A DNA stretch of 64,000 nt, from positions 1,426,001-1,490,000 of the forward strand of contig JACGCM010001441.1 in NCBI GenBank assembly GCA_014058105.1. Direction: 5' to 3'. Below, piece by piece: positions 9,608 through 22,308 of this stretch. The notes beneath the pieces were generated by a model, which searched no databases, had not been told where the DNA came from, and saw nothing but the letters and a program-made list of their open reading frames with translations. Source of the DNA: Kingdonia uniflora (lineage: Eukaryota > Streptophyta > Magnoliopsida > Ranunculales > Circaeasteraceae). Positions within the stretch are counted from its first letter, which is position 1; each line of letters opens with the position of its first letter. A program made the position numbers and the translations under genes.

Positions 9608-12600
9608 TCATCCTGAGAATAAAAGTGGATAGTGCCTCCTTACATCGGCCTCCAACTCCCAGGTGGCCTCCTCTGGACCATGGTGACTCCACTGGACTTT
9701 CACAAACGGAATAACCTTGCGGCAAAGAACCTTTTCCTTGCGATACAAAATACACTCCGGATGCTCAAGATACAAGGCATCGTCCCGAACCTCTATCGGT
9801 TCCCAGTCAATCACGTGAGTTGGGTTCCGCTCGTACTTCCTCAACATAGAAACATGGAAGACGCTGCGAACTCTGCTCAGCTGCTGTGGCAACGCCAAAT
9901 GGTATGCTAACTCTCCAACTCTGTCCAGAATCTCAAATGGGCTAATATATCTCGGAGCTAGCTTCCCCTTCTTGCTGAAACGCATCACGCCCCTCATCGG
10001 TGAAACCTTCTGCAAAACATGATCCCCGATCCGAAACTCTAGCGGTCTTCTGTGGATGTCGGCATAACTCTTCTGTCGGCTCTGTGTTGTACGTAACCGA
10101 TCCCTGATGGTAGTAACTGCCTCAATAGTCTATCAAACCAAGTCTGGTCCCCGTAAGCTCTGTTCACCAACCTCTGCCCAACTCAAAGGTGATCTGCATG
10201 GTCTACCATATAATGCCTCGTAAGGTACGATCTCGATGCTCGACTGAAAGTTGTTGCTCTACGCGAACTCAGCCCAATGTAAATACTCGTCCCAGCTGCC
10301 CTTGAAGTCTAAAACACAAGCTCGAAGCATATCCTCGAAGATCTGGTTAACTCGCTCTGCCTGACCGTTGGACTGAGGGTGAAATACTGTACGAAAATCT
10401 AGTCTAGTATCCATTGCTCGCTGAAAGCTCTGCCAAAATTTGCTGGTAAATCTGGCATCTCTATCTGACATTATCAAACCTAGAACCCCGTGTAACTGAA
10501 TAATCTCCCTCACGTAGATTCTGCTCAACTCATCTACTGTAAACGCCGTGCGAACTAGAATAAAATGCGCCGATTTGGTTAGTCGGTCTACAATCACCCA
10601 AATAGAATTATGATGTTTCTTCGTTCATGGTAAACCCGAAATGAAATCCATCGTGACGTGCTGCCACTTCCACTCTGGAATAGGTAATGGTTTAAGCTGT
10701 CCTGTCGGCTTCTGATGCTCGGCCTTCACCTGCTGGCAAGTTAGACATTTGGAATCAAATGCAGCTATCTCGCGCTTCATATTATCCAACCAAAAATGTC
10801 TCTTCAGGTCTTGGTACATCTTCGTACTGCCTGGATGAATAGTGTATCTCGAACCATGAGCCTCACTCAAAACCTCGCGTTTTAGTACCTCAGAATCTGG
10901 CAAGCATAATCTGCCCCTGTATCTGATGCTGCCATCTGAACTAACTGTCCAATCAGGTCTGGTGTTGTCTAAAGCCCAAGACTGTAATCGGTCCTCCTAC
11001 TGCTGCACCTCCATAATCTGAGAAATTAAAGACGGCTGAACTCTCAGATTTGCAATAAGACCACCCGTAGTCTGTGAGCTCAAAATCAACCCGAACTCCG
11101 CAATGTCACTCAGCATCGTCCACTCACAAATCATCAGACGTGCAAGTAATCCTCTAGGCAAACGGCTCAAAGCGTCGGCCACCACGTTCGCCTTCCCGGG
11201 GTGATACTACCATTCCACATCGTAGTCCTTCAGAAATTCCATCCAGCTGCGTTGTCTCATGTTCAGCTCCTTCTGAGAGAAAAGATACCGTAAACTCTTG
11301 TGATCAGAAAAGAGCTCAAATCTCTCCCCATAAAGGTAGTGTCTCCAAATCTTTAGCGCATAAACTACTGCTGCAAACTCGAGGTCATGAGTAGGATAAT
11401 TCTTCTCGTGTACCTTAAGTTGTCTCGAAGCATAAGCCACCACCTTTCCCTCCAGCATCAAAATGCAACCAAGTCCACTAAGCGATGCATCACTGAATAC
11501 TCTATACCTCTGTCCACTAGATGGAACAATCAGAACAGGTGTTGTCGTCAGTCTCTTCTTCAACTCTACGAAAGCTGAAGAACACCTGTCGTCCCAAGCA
11601 AATTGAACATCCTTCTGTGTCAAACGAGTCAGAGGAGCTGCAATCCGCGAAAACCCCTCAATGAATCTGTGATAATAACCCGCCAAACCCAGAAAACTGC
11701 GAATCTCTGGAATGCTCGTCGGCTGTGCCCAATCTGCAACTGCTGCAACCTTGGAAGGATTTACTACATTTCCATACTTAGACACCACGTTTCCTAGGAA
11801 TATCACCTCCTGTTGCCAAAACTCACACTTTTCAAACTTCACAAATAATGCTTCTCCCGCAAAATCTGTAAAGCGGTCCTCAAATGTCCCTCGTGTTCTG
11901 CCACAGTCCACGAATATATCAAAATGTCATCGACGAATACAATGACGAACCGGTCAAGAAAAGGGCTGAAAAAATGGTTCATCAAATGCATAAAAGTTGC
12001 GGGCGCATTCGTCAGACTGAACGGCATCACCCGAAACTCATAGTATCCGTAACGAGTCTGAAAGGCTATCTTTGAAACATCAGCTGCCCTGACCCTCAGC
12101 TGGTAGTAACCCGATCTGAGATCAATCTTCAAAAAGAACAACGCTCCTCGAAGCTGGTCAAACAAGTCCTCGATCCTCGGCAACGGATATTTGTTCATGA
12201 TCGTGACTTTGTTCAACTCGCGATAGTTAATATACAAACGTATCGAACCGTCTTTCTTCTTTGCGAACAAAACTTAAGCTCCCCACGACGAAGTACTCGG
12301 CCGAATAAATCTCTGATCCATCAACTCAGAAATCTGATCCTTCAGCTCTTTCAGCTCAACAGGCGCCATACGGTACGGTGCCTTCGAAATTGGTGTTGTA
12401 CCAGGAATAAGATCTATGCCAAAATCAATCACTCTCATCGGCAGTAGACCGGGAATCTGCTGGAAAAAGTCGAAATAATCGCAAACCACCGGAATCGAGC
12501 TAACGTCCACGCCCGAGGACTCTAACTCTAAGAAAGCTAATAAGCTGTCCCCTGACTGCACAGGTATCGAACTAGAGAACACGAATCGCCTCTCACCGGG

Positions 12601-12936
12601 AATACTAAAGGTAACCGTCTTCTCAAAACAGTCTAAGGTAACTCGATGCGTCGACAGCCAATCCATACCTAGGATGACGTCAAACTCCTGCATCTGTAAT
12701 AGCAATAGGTCTACTGATAAGACTCGACCGCAAACAACTATCGGGAAATCTCTACATATATGCGAGATAGATACTGAAGAATCTAAAGGAGTGCCCATGG
12801 AAACCTCATCCATCAATAAAGAAGACCCAAGGCCAATAATACAGAGAAATGCAGATCCGATAAATGAATGCGATGCACCAGAATCGAAATGAACATGAGC
12901 GGGCGAATAAGAGATATGGATCGTACCTTCTACCAT
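9608..12936 (-). pseudogene. Tekay-type pol: protease, RT, RNase H, integrase, chromodomain
   Basis: Domains in order on the minus strand. Protease has HFDSGASHSF near 12890. RT starts near 12330 with [20 protein letters not shown] and carries the catalytic FVDDIL near 11930. RNase H has [10 protein letters not shown] and [11 protein letters not shown]. The integrase zinc-binding part is near 10850-10740 (CLTCQQVK), and its core shows DRLTKSAHF, SDRDARFTS and PQSNGQAERVNQ, i.e. the DDE residues. The C-terminal chromodomain (about 9610-9760) contains KVQWSHHGPEEATWE. Defects are stops between the listed blocks, for example after DYDVEW at 11207, and a frameshift near 11840-11910 where LREKHYL meets [11 protein letters not shown]. 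The chromodomain marks it as a chromovirus. Confidence 0.9.
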
Positions 12937-13199
12937 AGGTGGAGCGGTGCGAGCGTCTCGCCTCCCAACTGCAAATACTATGCCCTGCCTACGGCCTGAA
13001 ACCTGACCTTGCTGTTGTACTGGATGATGCGGTCTCTGAAGACCCTGAGGTCCAGGAACTATCTGTCTGCCCTGTGGACCCCGAAACTGACTCTGTGGAA
13101 ACTGCTAAACCTGAGGAACCTGCTGCGGTCGTGGCTGGTAACCAACTGGACCCTGGAACTGCCGTAGCGGCTGCTAACCTCTATCTGGTTTTGGACAGA

Positions 13200-14271
13200 A
13201 CTTCCTAACATGCCCAATTCCCCCGCAATTCTAACAAGTGCGAGAAGAAAATTGTGCTCTCTCTAAATACTGTCCGCCCGTAGCTCTCGTTGGTGTGCTC
13301 TCGAATCTCTGTCTCTTCGAGCCCAAACTGTCGTACTGAGTCTGAATCGCCTTACCCTTATTGGGTCTTGTGTCATTTCTCATTGGGTTCCTTGTGTCCC
13401 TGGACTTGCGATCCTCTGCTTCATTTTGTTCCAAAGCTAACGCTTTAGACAAAACCTCCCTGTAAGTACTGGCACCGGAGGAGATCAAGAACCTTCTAAA
13501 GAATGGGCGTAGACCTTTCAAAAACTTCATCTTCTTTTGTTCCTCATCCTGAACAATAAACGAAACATAACGAGCGAGCTCATTAAACCTCTGATCATAT
13601 CGGGCAATACTCATGTCACCTTGCTCAAGTGCATAGAATTCAGAAATACAGGCGTCTCTGTAGCTCTGTGGAAAGTACTGAGCAAAGAAAAACTCCTGGA
13701 ATGATAAAAAAAGAATAGGAGACTCCAAAACCGTCCTCTTGGCCATATCCCACCAATAATCTGCCTCACCCTGAAGTTGGTAAGCTGCAAGTATCACCCG
13801 TTGGTTGTCGGGACACTTCATCGCGTCCAAAGTCTTCTCCATAGACCTGAACCATGTCTCAGCCTCTGATGGAAATGTGCCGAAAAATGTAGGGGGCTTG
13901 TATCACTGAAGTTGTTCTAAGTAACTGTGCTCCCTGTGTACTTGGCTCCTAGCCTGCTAAAAGGAAGCGGTAAAACTCTTCATAAACTGTTTCATCTCTG
14001 CTGAAACACCCGACGCGGCTACCGCTGGTAGCATGCCTGGCTGCTCTGAAATCACTGGAGTAAGTGGGGCACCATGACGAATCGAAACCCCTGGTGCTAT
14101 TCCCACACCAACTCCAGCCTTAGAAACTATCGGCTCTACTAGACAGATAGGAACAGACCCCGCACTCTCCTAACTAACCACTAGCTCATTGACCACTGTA
14201 CCACTGCGCAAACCCCCACGAATACCCACACGAGTCCTAGCACGATCTCTACCACTTCCACCTCTAGCCAT
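13200..14271 (-). pseudogene. Tekay-type gag
   Basis: The start ATG at 14271 opens MARGGSGRDRARTRVG. The capsid region follows with TWFRSMEKTLDAM, YQLQGEADYWWD, FFAQYFPQSYRD and RYDQRFNELARYV. The CCHC zinc knuckle reads C-stop-NCGGIGHVRKFC near 13230, so a stop has replaced the residue between the first two cysteines, most simply glutamine CAG changed to TAG. Other stops lie near 14170 and 13900-13960. The product in an active element would coat retrotransposon RNA in the cytoplasm. Confidence 0.85.
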
Positions 14272-14435
14272 CTGTTACGAACAAAGAAACACAACTCAGA
14301 AACGGATAGGAAAGAATTAGGAAATAGGAAAGGAATACAATAAAATATGAAGTCTGAAAATAATCGATCCTAACTCTGTCTAAAGAGTAACTCGTCATAT
14401 GATCTACAATAATAGAGATAAAGACTAACCCTAAG

Positions 14436-14447
14436 CTCTGATACCAA
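14436..14447 (-). other. Primer-binding site of the Tekay-type element
   Basis: The minus strand reads TTGGTATCAGAGC just inside the 5' LTR. It is complementary to the 3' end of initiator tRNA-Met and is the standard primer site of many plant LTR elements. Confidence 0.8.
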
Positions 14448-14452
14448 GTCCG

Positions 14453-16957
14453 TCACGCCCCAAAATCCAGCAATCGATAGCTTGACCGATTACTAGATTC
14501 TAGGTAGTACAGGTCGGGGAATCCAAAGATTCTACCCCACAAATACCCAAGCCGTAGACAAATTCTGGCTCGGCTATTCACATATAGCAATAATCATCAT
14601 AGTAAAGAAATAACATTAATAATAAAATGCGGAAGCAAAAGATATATATATATACAAATCAGAAGAAAATGTAATACAATATCTCGAAATAAACTCAGCG
14701 GCATATGCTGAGAACACCTACAAAAATCTAGAGCTGAAAGAAATCTGCAGCGTCAAAATCTATCTCTGAATTGGCCAACCACTCGACAATCTAAGCTAAT
14801 CAACCTCTGAAATTGTTAAACACGAGAGTGAGCAAACCACGGCTCACTAAACCTAACAGAACTAAAAATCCTACTAATAAACATGTACTGAAAATAGAGG
14901 TAAAGATGAATGTAAAGTAGAAACAGGTAAATACAGTCTAGCAATATACTGAATAATCATAAAGGACAAAGAGTTGATAAGGAAAAGGGTTAAAGTCAAG
15001 AATATAAGAGGAGAGAGAATTAATGATAAGAGGATATGCAATGCCATGACGAGACATGATGACTAGGATAATCCCATACTTATCCTAGGTGCAATGTGAA
15101 GTGATGCTATAAAATTGATACTCGTAATTCTTAAGTAGTAGGTTGATCAACCGCTAACGTCTAATTTCTCAAAGAGATCAGTTAGGGGATACACGGGTAC
15201 GATTTGGTTAAGCTCGACCAAGCTAAGGATAGGTCTAACTTGATCAAAGTGGTAATTGGAGTTTCCAACCCAACGGAGCAATAGTCCGTATCATTTCAAG
15301 GAATTTCAACCTCACCGTGGAATAAGTTGGGATCTCCATGACTCTATCTCATACCATTCCACACTCCTGAGTGGCTGAATTAGATATGATAGTGCATTCC
15401 CAATCTCACCAAATCTTTTAACCCGTTCTTAGAACTCCTTGGATCCTATCGGAGGTTAACCGAAACACAGTGTTCGTGTATCCAATCTCAATAAGTTTTG
15501 AAAAATATTATTATAAGCAATAAGATGTAACAGGTGCACAAGAAAACTAATACAGTTGCCGCTCACACAGTAATACAAATTGGATGAATAGGGACTCGGT
15601 TGCACCGACTAAGCATAACCGACACAACAACCTAACCGTCACTACATCCAGCGCATCAATCTCTTAAGGTTTGAAGGGACATTCAGGGGAAAAGCCACGA
15701 GAACACTAACCCAACCACATCTAACTAAGCTCGGGTCCTATACGAACCAAAAAAATAAATCTCCCAAATCAAACAAACCTAAACTACAAGTTAACCAAAT
15801 AACCGAATAATTTCTAGGTTAAATTATAGTTAATTACATAGCATCTCAAAGTCCAATTTAACACTCTAAAATAATACACAGAAACTAGTATAAAAGCTTA
15901 GTAATGATGGGATAAAACTCGCCTGAAGGCAATTTCGAGTCCTGCGGAAATCCAACTCGGAAAACCTACTAAAACCCACAGAACGGCAACAGAACGCCTA
16001 TCAAGCTAGCACAATCACAAAGAATAACAAACAACCAATCAATTTAAGAAAACGATAATAACCCCAAACCCTAGAAATCAAACCTACACCGAAATCGAAC
16101 GAAAGGAACGGAAAAGGAATCGGGAATTTCTTACCGAAGATAGGATCGAAGCTTGCGATGAAGCGGGCGAAGAATCCTCGAGCGATGGGAAAGATAGGAT
16201 CAATAGTATGGAGGAGAAGGGAATAGGTTAGGGAGAGGAGAGAAAGAGAAAAAATAGGAAAGTAAGGAAAGTAAGGAAAGGAGAGATTAAAACCCAAACA
16301 CGACTGAAAACGCGCCTCTGTTTGAATAGGAAATGATCCTGTTCGAAAAGAAAAAAAATCTTGTTCGAGTAAAAAGGGTTCTATTCGAACAGAGGAAAAT
16401 CCTGTTAGAATATAACTCGTCCTGCCCCAAAAATAAAACCCCAAAAACACAACGAATTACCCCGGACACCCCTGAATCATCCCAAACCACCAACACCACC
16501 ACCCAAACACTATTACGAACTCAACAAAGGTTTCCAAAGTAGAACTACCACCTCCACCGCCTCACAGCTACCAAAACGCCTAAACCCCCCAAAAAGAATC
16601 TTTTCCTTGGGAAACTCCGGAAACCTGCCGGTCAATCCAACGGCTCACCAGAACCACCTCAAACCACATACACATCAAACAAACATTACTACCAACCCAT
16701 CTAGGGGTTCTCAAGGCCACAACGCCTCCTCATCCTCCAAATAACCTCCGAACTGCCAAAACTACAAAAATGAATCTAATACTAAACCACCAGAAAGAAT
16801 AAATGGATGCATAATGGACAAATAAAATGAATGAAAGAGTATATGCGGAAAAAAAATGCGGAACTTAACTTGAAGGAATGATATGCCGATGAGATAAAGA
16901 ATAATAATATACCCGAAATGGAAAATGTGCGAATAAAAGGAATAAATGAAATACGGG
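14453..16957 (-). repeat. 5' LTR of the Tekay-type element
   Basis: A direct copy of 7093-9555. It contains the same TTCGAA-like palindrome cluster (16310-16420) and about 45 extra bases near 16735-16780. It ends against mobile-domain sequence at about 16958 (CTTTGGTATTTAGGAG). Confidence 0.88.
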
Positions 16958-17675
16958 TGCGCTTTGGTATTTAGGAGACCGGTGTATGCGACAGATGACC
17001 GGGCATGATAGTGTACCCTATGACTCCCCTCAGGAGATTATGGAATTCCCAAGGTACGATCAAGAATTATATCAGGGTCTAAAAGATGTGGACTTCTACG
17101 ATGGTCATAATTATTTTGTTTTAGGCAAAGATTACAAGACATATTGGCGTGCCGTTCATCCAAATTCTAAGATCGGTTAAAATTTATTAAAAAGGGCCGA
17201 AAATATTTGGATGGTCGGGCGTGATCTAGTGAGGCCCGATGTAGACTTGCCACCTACGTCAAGATTAGCTACGTCTTTCCAAGTGCAAGACTATGATGTT
17301 CAGGCGATCGGCGATCTACATGATATGGGATAGTTCATAGATATGGCGGGAATGAGTGATCAACGTAGAGGGATACCAATCTCGGTGATGTAGGTACCAT
17401 ACCCATGTCCACCTACGTATAGTATGGATGAGTTGTGGCATCAATCCCAAGGAATACAGTTTGCGGCATATAAAGATACGTGGCAATTAGTTAAACGCAC
17501 GACCGAGTTAGCGGGGGAGCTGAGGCGGGCACAAGAGGTCATCCGAGAGACTTCCGAAAGACTAGCTGAGATCTCCATTTCCTACCAGACAGAGCCAGTT
17601 GTGCAATGTACCTATGATGAGAGTCTCACACGTAGCAGACGTGCCCGCCAAACAAAGAGAGGTCATCCCAGTTAG
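16958..17675 (+). pseudogene. Plant mobile domain protein, second copy (C-terminal part)
   Basis: This aligns with 5812-6531. It contains LKDVDFYDGHNYFV, TYWRAVHPNSKIG and a long uninterrupted final part from MDELWHQSQG to RRARQTKRGHPS (17424-17675). The N-terminal mobile domain proper is missing because the Tekay LTR abuts here. Stops occur after KIG near 17179 and near 17334. The two copies differ by scattered substitutions, so the duplication is not very recent. Confidence 0.7.
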
Positions 17676-17699
17676 TTTATCTTTTATTTAGAACTTTGA

Positions 17700-17900
17700 T
17701 TTATGTTTTGTTTAAACTATGTTTTGTTTAAACTATGCTTTATTTAAACTATGCTTTGGTTTAAAATATACTTCAATATTAATCTTGTTTAAACTATGTT
17801 TTGTTTAAACTATGCTTTATTTAAACTATGCTTTGGTTTAAAATATACTTTAATATTAATCTTGTTTAAAGTATGTTTTTCTTAAACTATGTTTTTTTAT
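17700..17900 (+). repeat. Tandem repeat of TATGTTTTGTTTAAAC-type units with a higher-order duplication
   Basis: About ten 16-18 base units. A block running from TTTATGTTTTG to TTTAAAATATACTT occurs twice in a row, at about 17700-17790 and 17790-17860, so the array has grown by duplicating a multi-unit block relative to 6550-6700. Confidence 0.75.
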
Positions 17901-18123
17901 CAGGTTACAGGAAATTTATTACTATTTGGGCAAACTTGTTGTACAAGTTACTCAATGACCATATTAACGGCTAGTTTTTTTTTTGAAAACTTGTTGTTCA
18001 AGTTACTGAACGGCCATATTAGGGGCTAGTTTTTTTCATTTATAAATGTCATTCATCTTCTATACTCTCCTCCCTTTTAATCTTTTGTACTCTCCTCCCT
18101 CCTTACCTTATAAAAAAATCACT

Positions 18124-18597
18124 ATGTTATCCTCAAGCTCCCAATCTAATTCATAAAACCACTCTCAATCCTCAAATGCGAACCAACAAGGAAACGTCCT
18201 TCCTCCTAAATCCGGCACATTTGATATGTCGCAAATGTCTAATACTTCCCAATATCGGGATCACCTTGTTTGCCAACTATTCCCAGCACCCGATAATCAA
18301 TTTCACTCTCAAACCCATGGATATTACCCTCATTACCCAAACCAAGGATATTACCCTCAATTTGATGGGTATACCGGCTCGTACCCTCAACCAGTAAATC
18401 CATATTATTCATCTCAAATCGGTTTCACTGGTGGAAGCTCGAGTGCTACACCAATTCAAGGTATATGGGGCTTAAATGATTTAAATTTTAATACATCGCT
18501 GGCTGCATCTCCGATTGTCTCTCCGGTCATCTCCAAGGAACTCAATCCGGTTCTTACGAGAAATAATACGCGCGGGAAGGCAAAGTCTACAAGATGA
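18124..18597 (+). pseudogene. Second ORF of the mobile-domain unit
   Basis: The frame starts MLSSSSQSN, has one stop after NS, then reads through NQQGNVLPPKSGTFDMSQM, FHSQTHGYYPHYPNQGYYP, YPQPVNPYYSSQ and GIWGLNDLNFN to TRGKAKSTR before a stop at 18597. The tail resembles the linker just before the SANT/trihelix domain of transposon-type proteins (TRGKAW...), but the domain is not seen, so the ORF is probably cut at 18597. It is a low-complexity Q/N/S/Y-rich polypeptide of unknown function. Confidence 0.45.
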
Positions 18598-19761
18598 AGT
18601 CTTGAAATCGCTTAGAGATTCCGATCGCTCTTCTTCAATCTTATTCCCAAAATACAAATAACAAAGCAATCAAAAGTAAGCAGAGATTCAAAATGATTCA
18701 AAATTAGGAAAATTTGAAAGAAAGAGAGAGAGATCAAAGCATTACCTGGGTTTGGATTAGGGACAAGGCCAAGTAGAAAAAACTGAGTATTTTAATATCA
18801 AGTTTAACAATATACAAATTTAACCCAATAACAACTCAGAATTAGGGTTCCAACTGAAAATAAATTTGAGTCCTAATTACATCACAAAACTTCAATAAAT
18901 ATATCATCAAATACATTGGGTCTGGAATAAATATCTTGTAGAGCTTTCATAGTTGTAACAACCCATCATCTCAGTTTTGGAACAAAGATAGAGGATGGGT
19001 TTATTTAACAACCCAATTGTTGGGTTTGCAATGAAGTGGAGGAATAGACACTTAAACCCAATTTGGTATAAGAAAACTGAATCCCCGTCCCTATTCTTTA
19101 CCACAAGAGAGAGATAGAGAGAGAGAAGTGTACCTGAGAATTACCTAAAGCAAAGAATTTGTGAAGGAGAACTTAAATTGGTTGATTGGAATTGGTAACT
19201 CTTATCAAATCGGTAACCTAAACAATAACCAAATCATAATTACTGAAATCATACACACAAGTTTCTAAATACCCAAATTAACTGGAAACAAATTTTAACA
19301 AAATCATAATTACCTCAATTTTGAAGTTTCAATCTGGTAACCATGTCCTGGTGTCAATGGAGTTTGTGGCTCTTCAATGACATAATAAAATTGATTTAGA
19401 GAAATCAATTTTAGTGAAGGAGAACTCAAAATTGATGAAGTAAACTCAGAACGATACGATACCTAGATTTAATAAAGAAAATTGGTGAAGGAGAGAAGAG
19501 ATGAAGGGGGTTAACTTTTGTTTTAGAAAATTAGTGAAGGGGAAAATGATCAAGTAGAGATAGGGGAGAAAAAATGGATTTATGTATTTTGATTAGTAAA
19601 AACAGAGGCGGGAGAAAAAACATTAGCAGATTTTTGTTTTCCCACCCACTTTTAGCCACTAAAGAGTATTAGCCACGATAAAAGATGTGGTTTGTGTCAC
19701 TGATAAAACAGTAACGAAAACTAAAAGCCATTAGTGGCAACTGCCAATTTTTCTTGTAGTG
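18598..19761. mobile_element. Right end of another CACTA-type element
   Basis: The stretch ends TTTTTCTTGTAGTG at 19761, a typical CACTA terminus, with a GCCACTAA/GCCATTAGTGGC subterminal motif in the last 120 bases. A left end is not obvious: TCTACAAGATG near 18586 is only a weak candidate. The interior is AT-rich with repeated GTGAAGGAGAAC-like phrases (19160, 19415, 19490) and no recognisable gene. Confidence 0.5.
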
Positions 19762-20727
19762 CTACTTGGTGAGATTCAGCAGGGTACATTTGGCCATTAC
19801 TACTTGGCACGTCCATTATCATGAGTAATGAAATTACAATCTGATTTGCAAACTTAATTCACCAATGAAATCGCCTCTCTTCTTCATTCTCACATTCATA
19901 CTAAACTTCATACATATAACTATTAACCATTTTTAAGCATACTTGTTTAACTATCACCAAATCTAAATTTACAACTCATCAACTAAATTGAGCCCAAAAC
20001 TCATATCATACTCATATAACCACAAATAAATGCATAAAAACTCAAATTTTGGCATTAAACTCATTAATTATGCAAATAAGAAGCAAATACTTGATGAAAA
20101 CCAAACAAAACCAGAAACCACAGCGATACCTAAGTACAAAACCCTAAATTATCCAAATTTAAAGTTCATTCTGGTTCAATCCCTAGTTTTTCTTATCAAG
20201 AGGTAAGAGATACCCAAATCTAACGAATTTCACATCAAACTGAAGCTCTCGGTAAAGTGAACCTAGAACTGTGAAACTCTCGGTGAAGTTATTGAATGAA
20301 TGAATTATAATAATCGTAATGGGCTTCATGGATCTCGATCAGTTGTTGAATGAATCGAAAGTTTGGAACTTGTGTAATTCTTCTTTTAGGGTTTCTAGAG
20401 ATGAAAAAGATTGACACTCAGAGGTGATATGAAAGGGATTGTGATCGTGGAGAGATGTGGGTGGAATTAGTATTATTGTGGAGAGATCGTGGAGAGATTC
20501 TGTATCAAAGGGTGGAAACAAGAAACGACAGTGTCTAAAGTCAAAATTGAATTATTTTCTCGACAACAAGATGAGCCAATTTTTTTGAGCAGAAAATAAG
20601 AGGGGGGAAAGTAAAAAACGATGGTGGTTCTAAAATAATAACTGTTAATGGAAGCTATATTGTTACAACAGAGCAACCGAGTTCTAAATCTACCTCCAAA
20701 AATTTCATTATTTAAAGTTTTTGGCCT
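19762..20727. other. Non-coding region between transposon ends
   Basis: AT-rich, with no recognisable domain in the short frames on either strand. A repeated phrase CTCTCGGT(A/G)AAGT lies at 20247 and 20278. The gypsy integrase fragment stops near 20728, so some insertion or deletion lies here, but I could not define its ends. Confidence 0.4.
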
Positions 20728-21182
20728 AATGTCAATGGCAGGCATCGCATTTTCTTACGAGTTCAATGACTTGAGCTTTTATTTTAGGCCAAAAGACACC
20801 TTGACTAAGAGCTCGATTAGCTAGTGATTATCCTACTGCATGGGAGCCACAAGTGCCTTTGTGAAGTTTGTGTAAGAATTTTTAAGATTCTTTGTTGGAT
20901 AAACACTCAAGTTATGGTCCTATGACTGTAATTTTGTAAAGGAGATGCTTTTTTACGATGTATCGCTTAACATTATCATGCACGCGTCTCCTTTCAGTGG
21001 GATATGCAAGGAGTTCACCGTCAAACCTGTTTTTAGTTATAATATACTTAAGGAAAGGTCATCTCCAATCCTCCTCATCCTCTTAAACTCCCCCAGTATT
21101 AAGAGAATTTGAGCTCATGATGTTAATGTTGGGGGTGGATAATACTTCGATCTTGAGATATCGTGCTTCTGTGTCAAGGATT
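20728..21182 (-). pseudogene. gypsy integrase zinc-binding region (fragment of the 20-40 kb element)
   Basis: The minus strand reads RYLKIEVLSTPN, then HKGTCGSHAVG, LANRALSQGVFWP and RKCDACH. This is the HHCC-type zinc-binding segment that precedes the integrase core of Tat/Athila-like gypsy elements. It carries at least four in-frame stops. It is the direct continuation of the RNase H coding at 26936-27124: the CACTA element at 21183-26804 sits between them with a 3 bp duplication. The integrase catalytic core and the 3' LTR are missing. Confidence 0.7.
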
Positions 21183-22071
21183 CACTACAAGAAATAAGAG
21201 TTTTCACGTCATCTAAACAACATCATTTTGTCTAAAACTGATATGATAGTTCCAAATTTATAATCTATTCTCGTCAGCGACCTAATATCCTGTATTTTGA
21301 CGTTATTTTATTAAAAAGTGATGTTAATTATTGTATTCTTCTCCATCAACATCATTTTTAGTAATGACCTTAAATAAATATGACTTAGACAATTACCTTT
21401 TAAGTCGTTTATCCGCAATCGACGTTGTTTCACATTGATTAAAAATCGCGATGAAAGAATTTATAAAAGAGATGCAAATTTTGCTTGAGAGGGAAGATTT
21501 GGGTTCAAAAAGAATTATTTTGGAGATCAAAAATTGTAAAAAGATCTGGAAAAAAACTAGTCATATTTCGCTTTATTTGTTTATCTCGTTCTACAGAAGA
21601 AGATGAAGTTTCAGTTGTTTTGTCTCAAACGCATGAATATCCAACCTTCTCAAGTCAAATTTACAGTAGATCCTTTGGAGAACCATTCACAGGTCAGCAA
21701 TCCCATCTCTCTCAATTAATTTTTTTTTCGATTTCAGTTTTAATGATTTGGTTTGGGTTTCATTGATTAGGTATGTTTGAAATTCAATTTAATTGAATAG
21801 GGTTTGTGTTGATTTCAGTTTCATTGATTGAGTTTGTTTTGATTTTAACTTCATTGATTGGGTTTATATTTCTTATTGTAGTATGATTCCCTACAAGTTA
21901 AAGCATAAGGTGGAGGCATTTTAGGTTTTTGATTTCAGTGTTTGATTTTGTAGTATAATTCCTCACAAGTAATCACCACAGTAATTAATAGCTTCCATCA
22001 GAGTCTTCTATTTTTAATTTCAAGTATCTACAATGTGCTTTTTATGATCTACGGGGACGAAGCAACATCTT

Positions 22072-22308
22072 CTAGCTAGCACGTGTTTCAAAATGATATT
22101 GTGGTCGAGTTTCAACACTGTTGTGCAAATTCTTCATGCACCCAATCGTCGTTGGAAAAGATAGTATGCTAACGAGTCTGGTAATCGTTCCCATTGGCAG
22201 TGTGATGAAGCTCCAGAGAAGGTCAACAAAATCATGTTTCATTTCTGCGAACACCACTCTGTTTGTTTCTTTATCCATCAAAAGCTTAATACTAATGTTA
22301 TTTTTCAT
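22072..22308 (-). pseudogene. DUF674 domain fragment, minus strand
   Basis: The 78-residue frame starts SIKLLMDKETNRVVFAEMKHDFVDLLWSF and continues TLPMGTITRL and GCMKNLHNSVE, which are the conserved blocks of the first DUF674 repeat in plants. DUF674 proteins have no established biochemical function. It lies head to head with the plus-strand DUF674 copy at 22690. No further exons follow, so it is a fragment captured with the CACTA element. Confidence 0.75.

Larger units (their letters stand above)
7093..16957 (-). mobile_element. Tekay/Del-type chromovirus (Ty3/gypsy), mutated
   Basis: Two long direct repeats (about 7093-9555 and 14453-16957) flank gag, protease, reverse transcriptase, RNase H, integrase and a C-terminal chromodomain on the minus strand. 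The minus-strand order is 5' LTR (high coordinates), a primer-binding site complementary to initiator tRNA-Met, gag at 14271, pol to 9608, a polypurine tract next to 9555 and the 3' LTR. Internal stops and a frameshift in RT make it non-functional. The two outer flanks do not show a common 5 bp duplication; they come from two different points of the mobile-domain unit. Confidence 0.92.

Noticed and set aside
11712..12075. Several plus-strand frames over the Tekay-type pol region
   Set aside because: Antisense shadows of the RT coding region.
18586..18600. TCTACAAGATG as the left end of the CACTA ending at 19761
   Set aside because: It lacks the CAC start and the GCCACTAA subterminal motif found at the right end.
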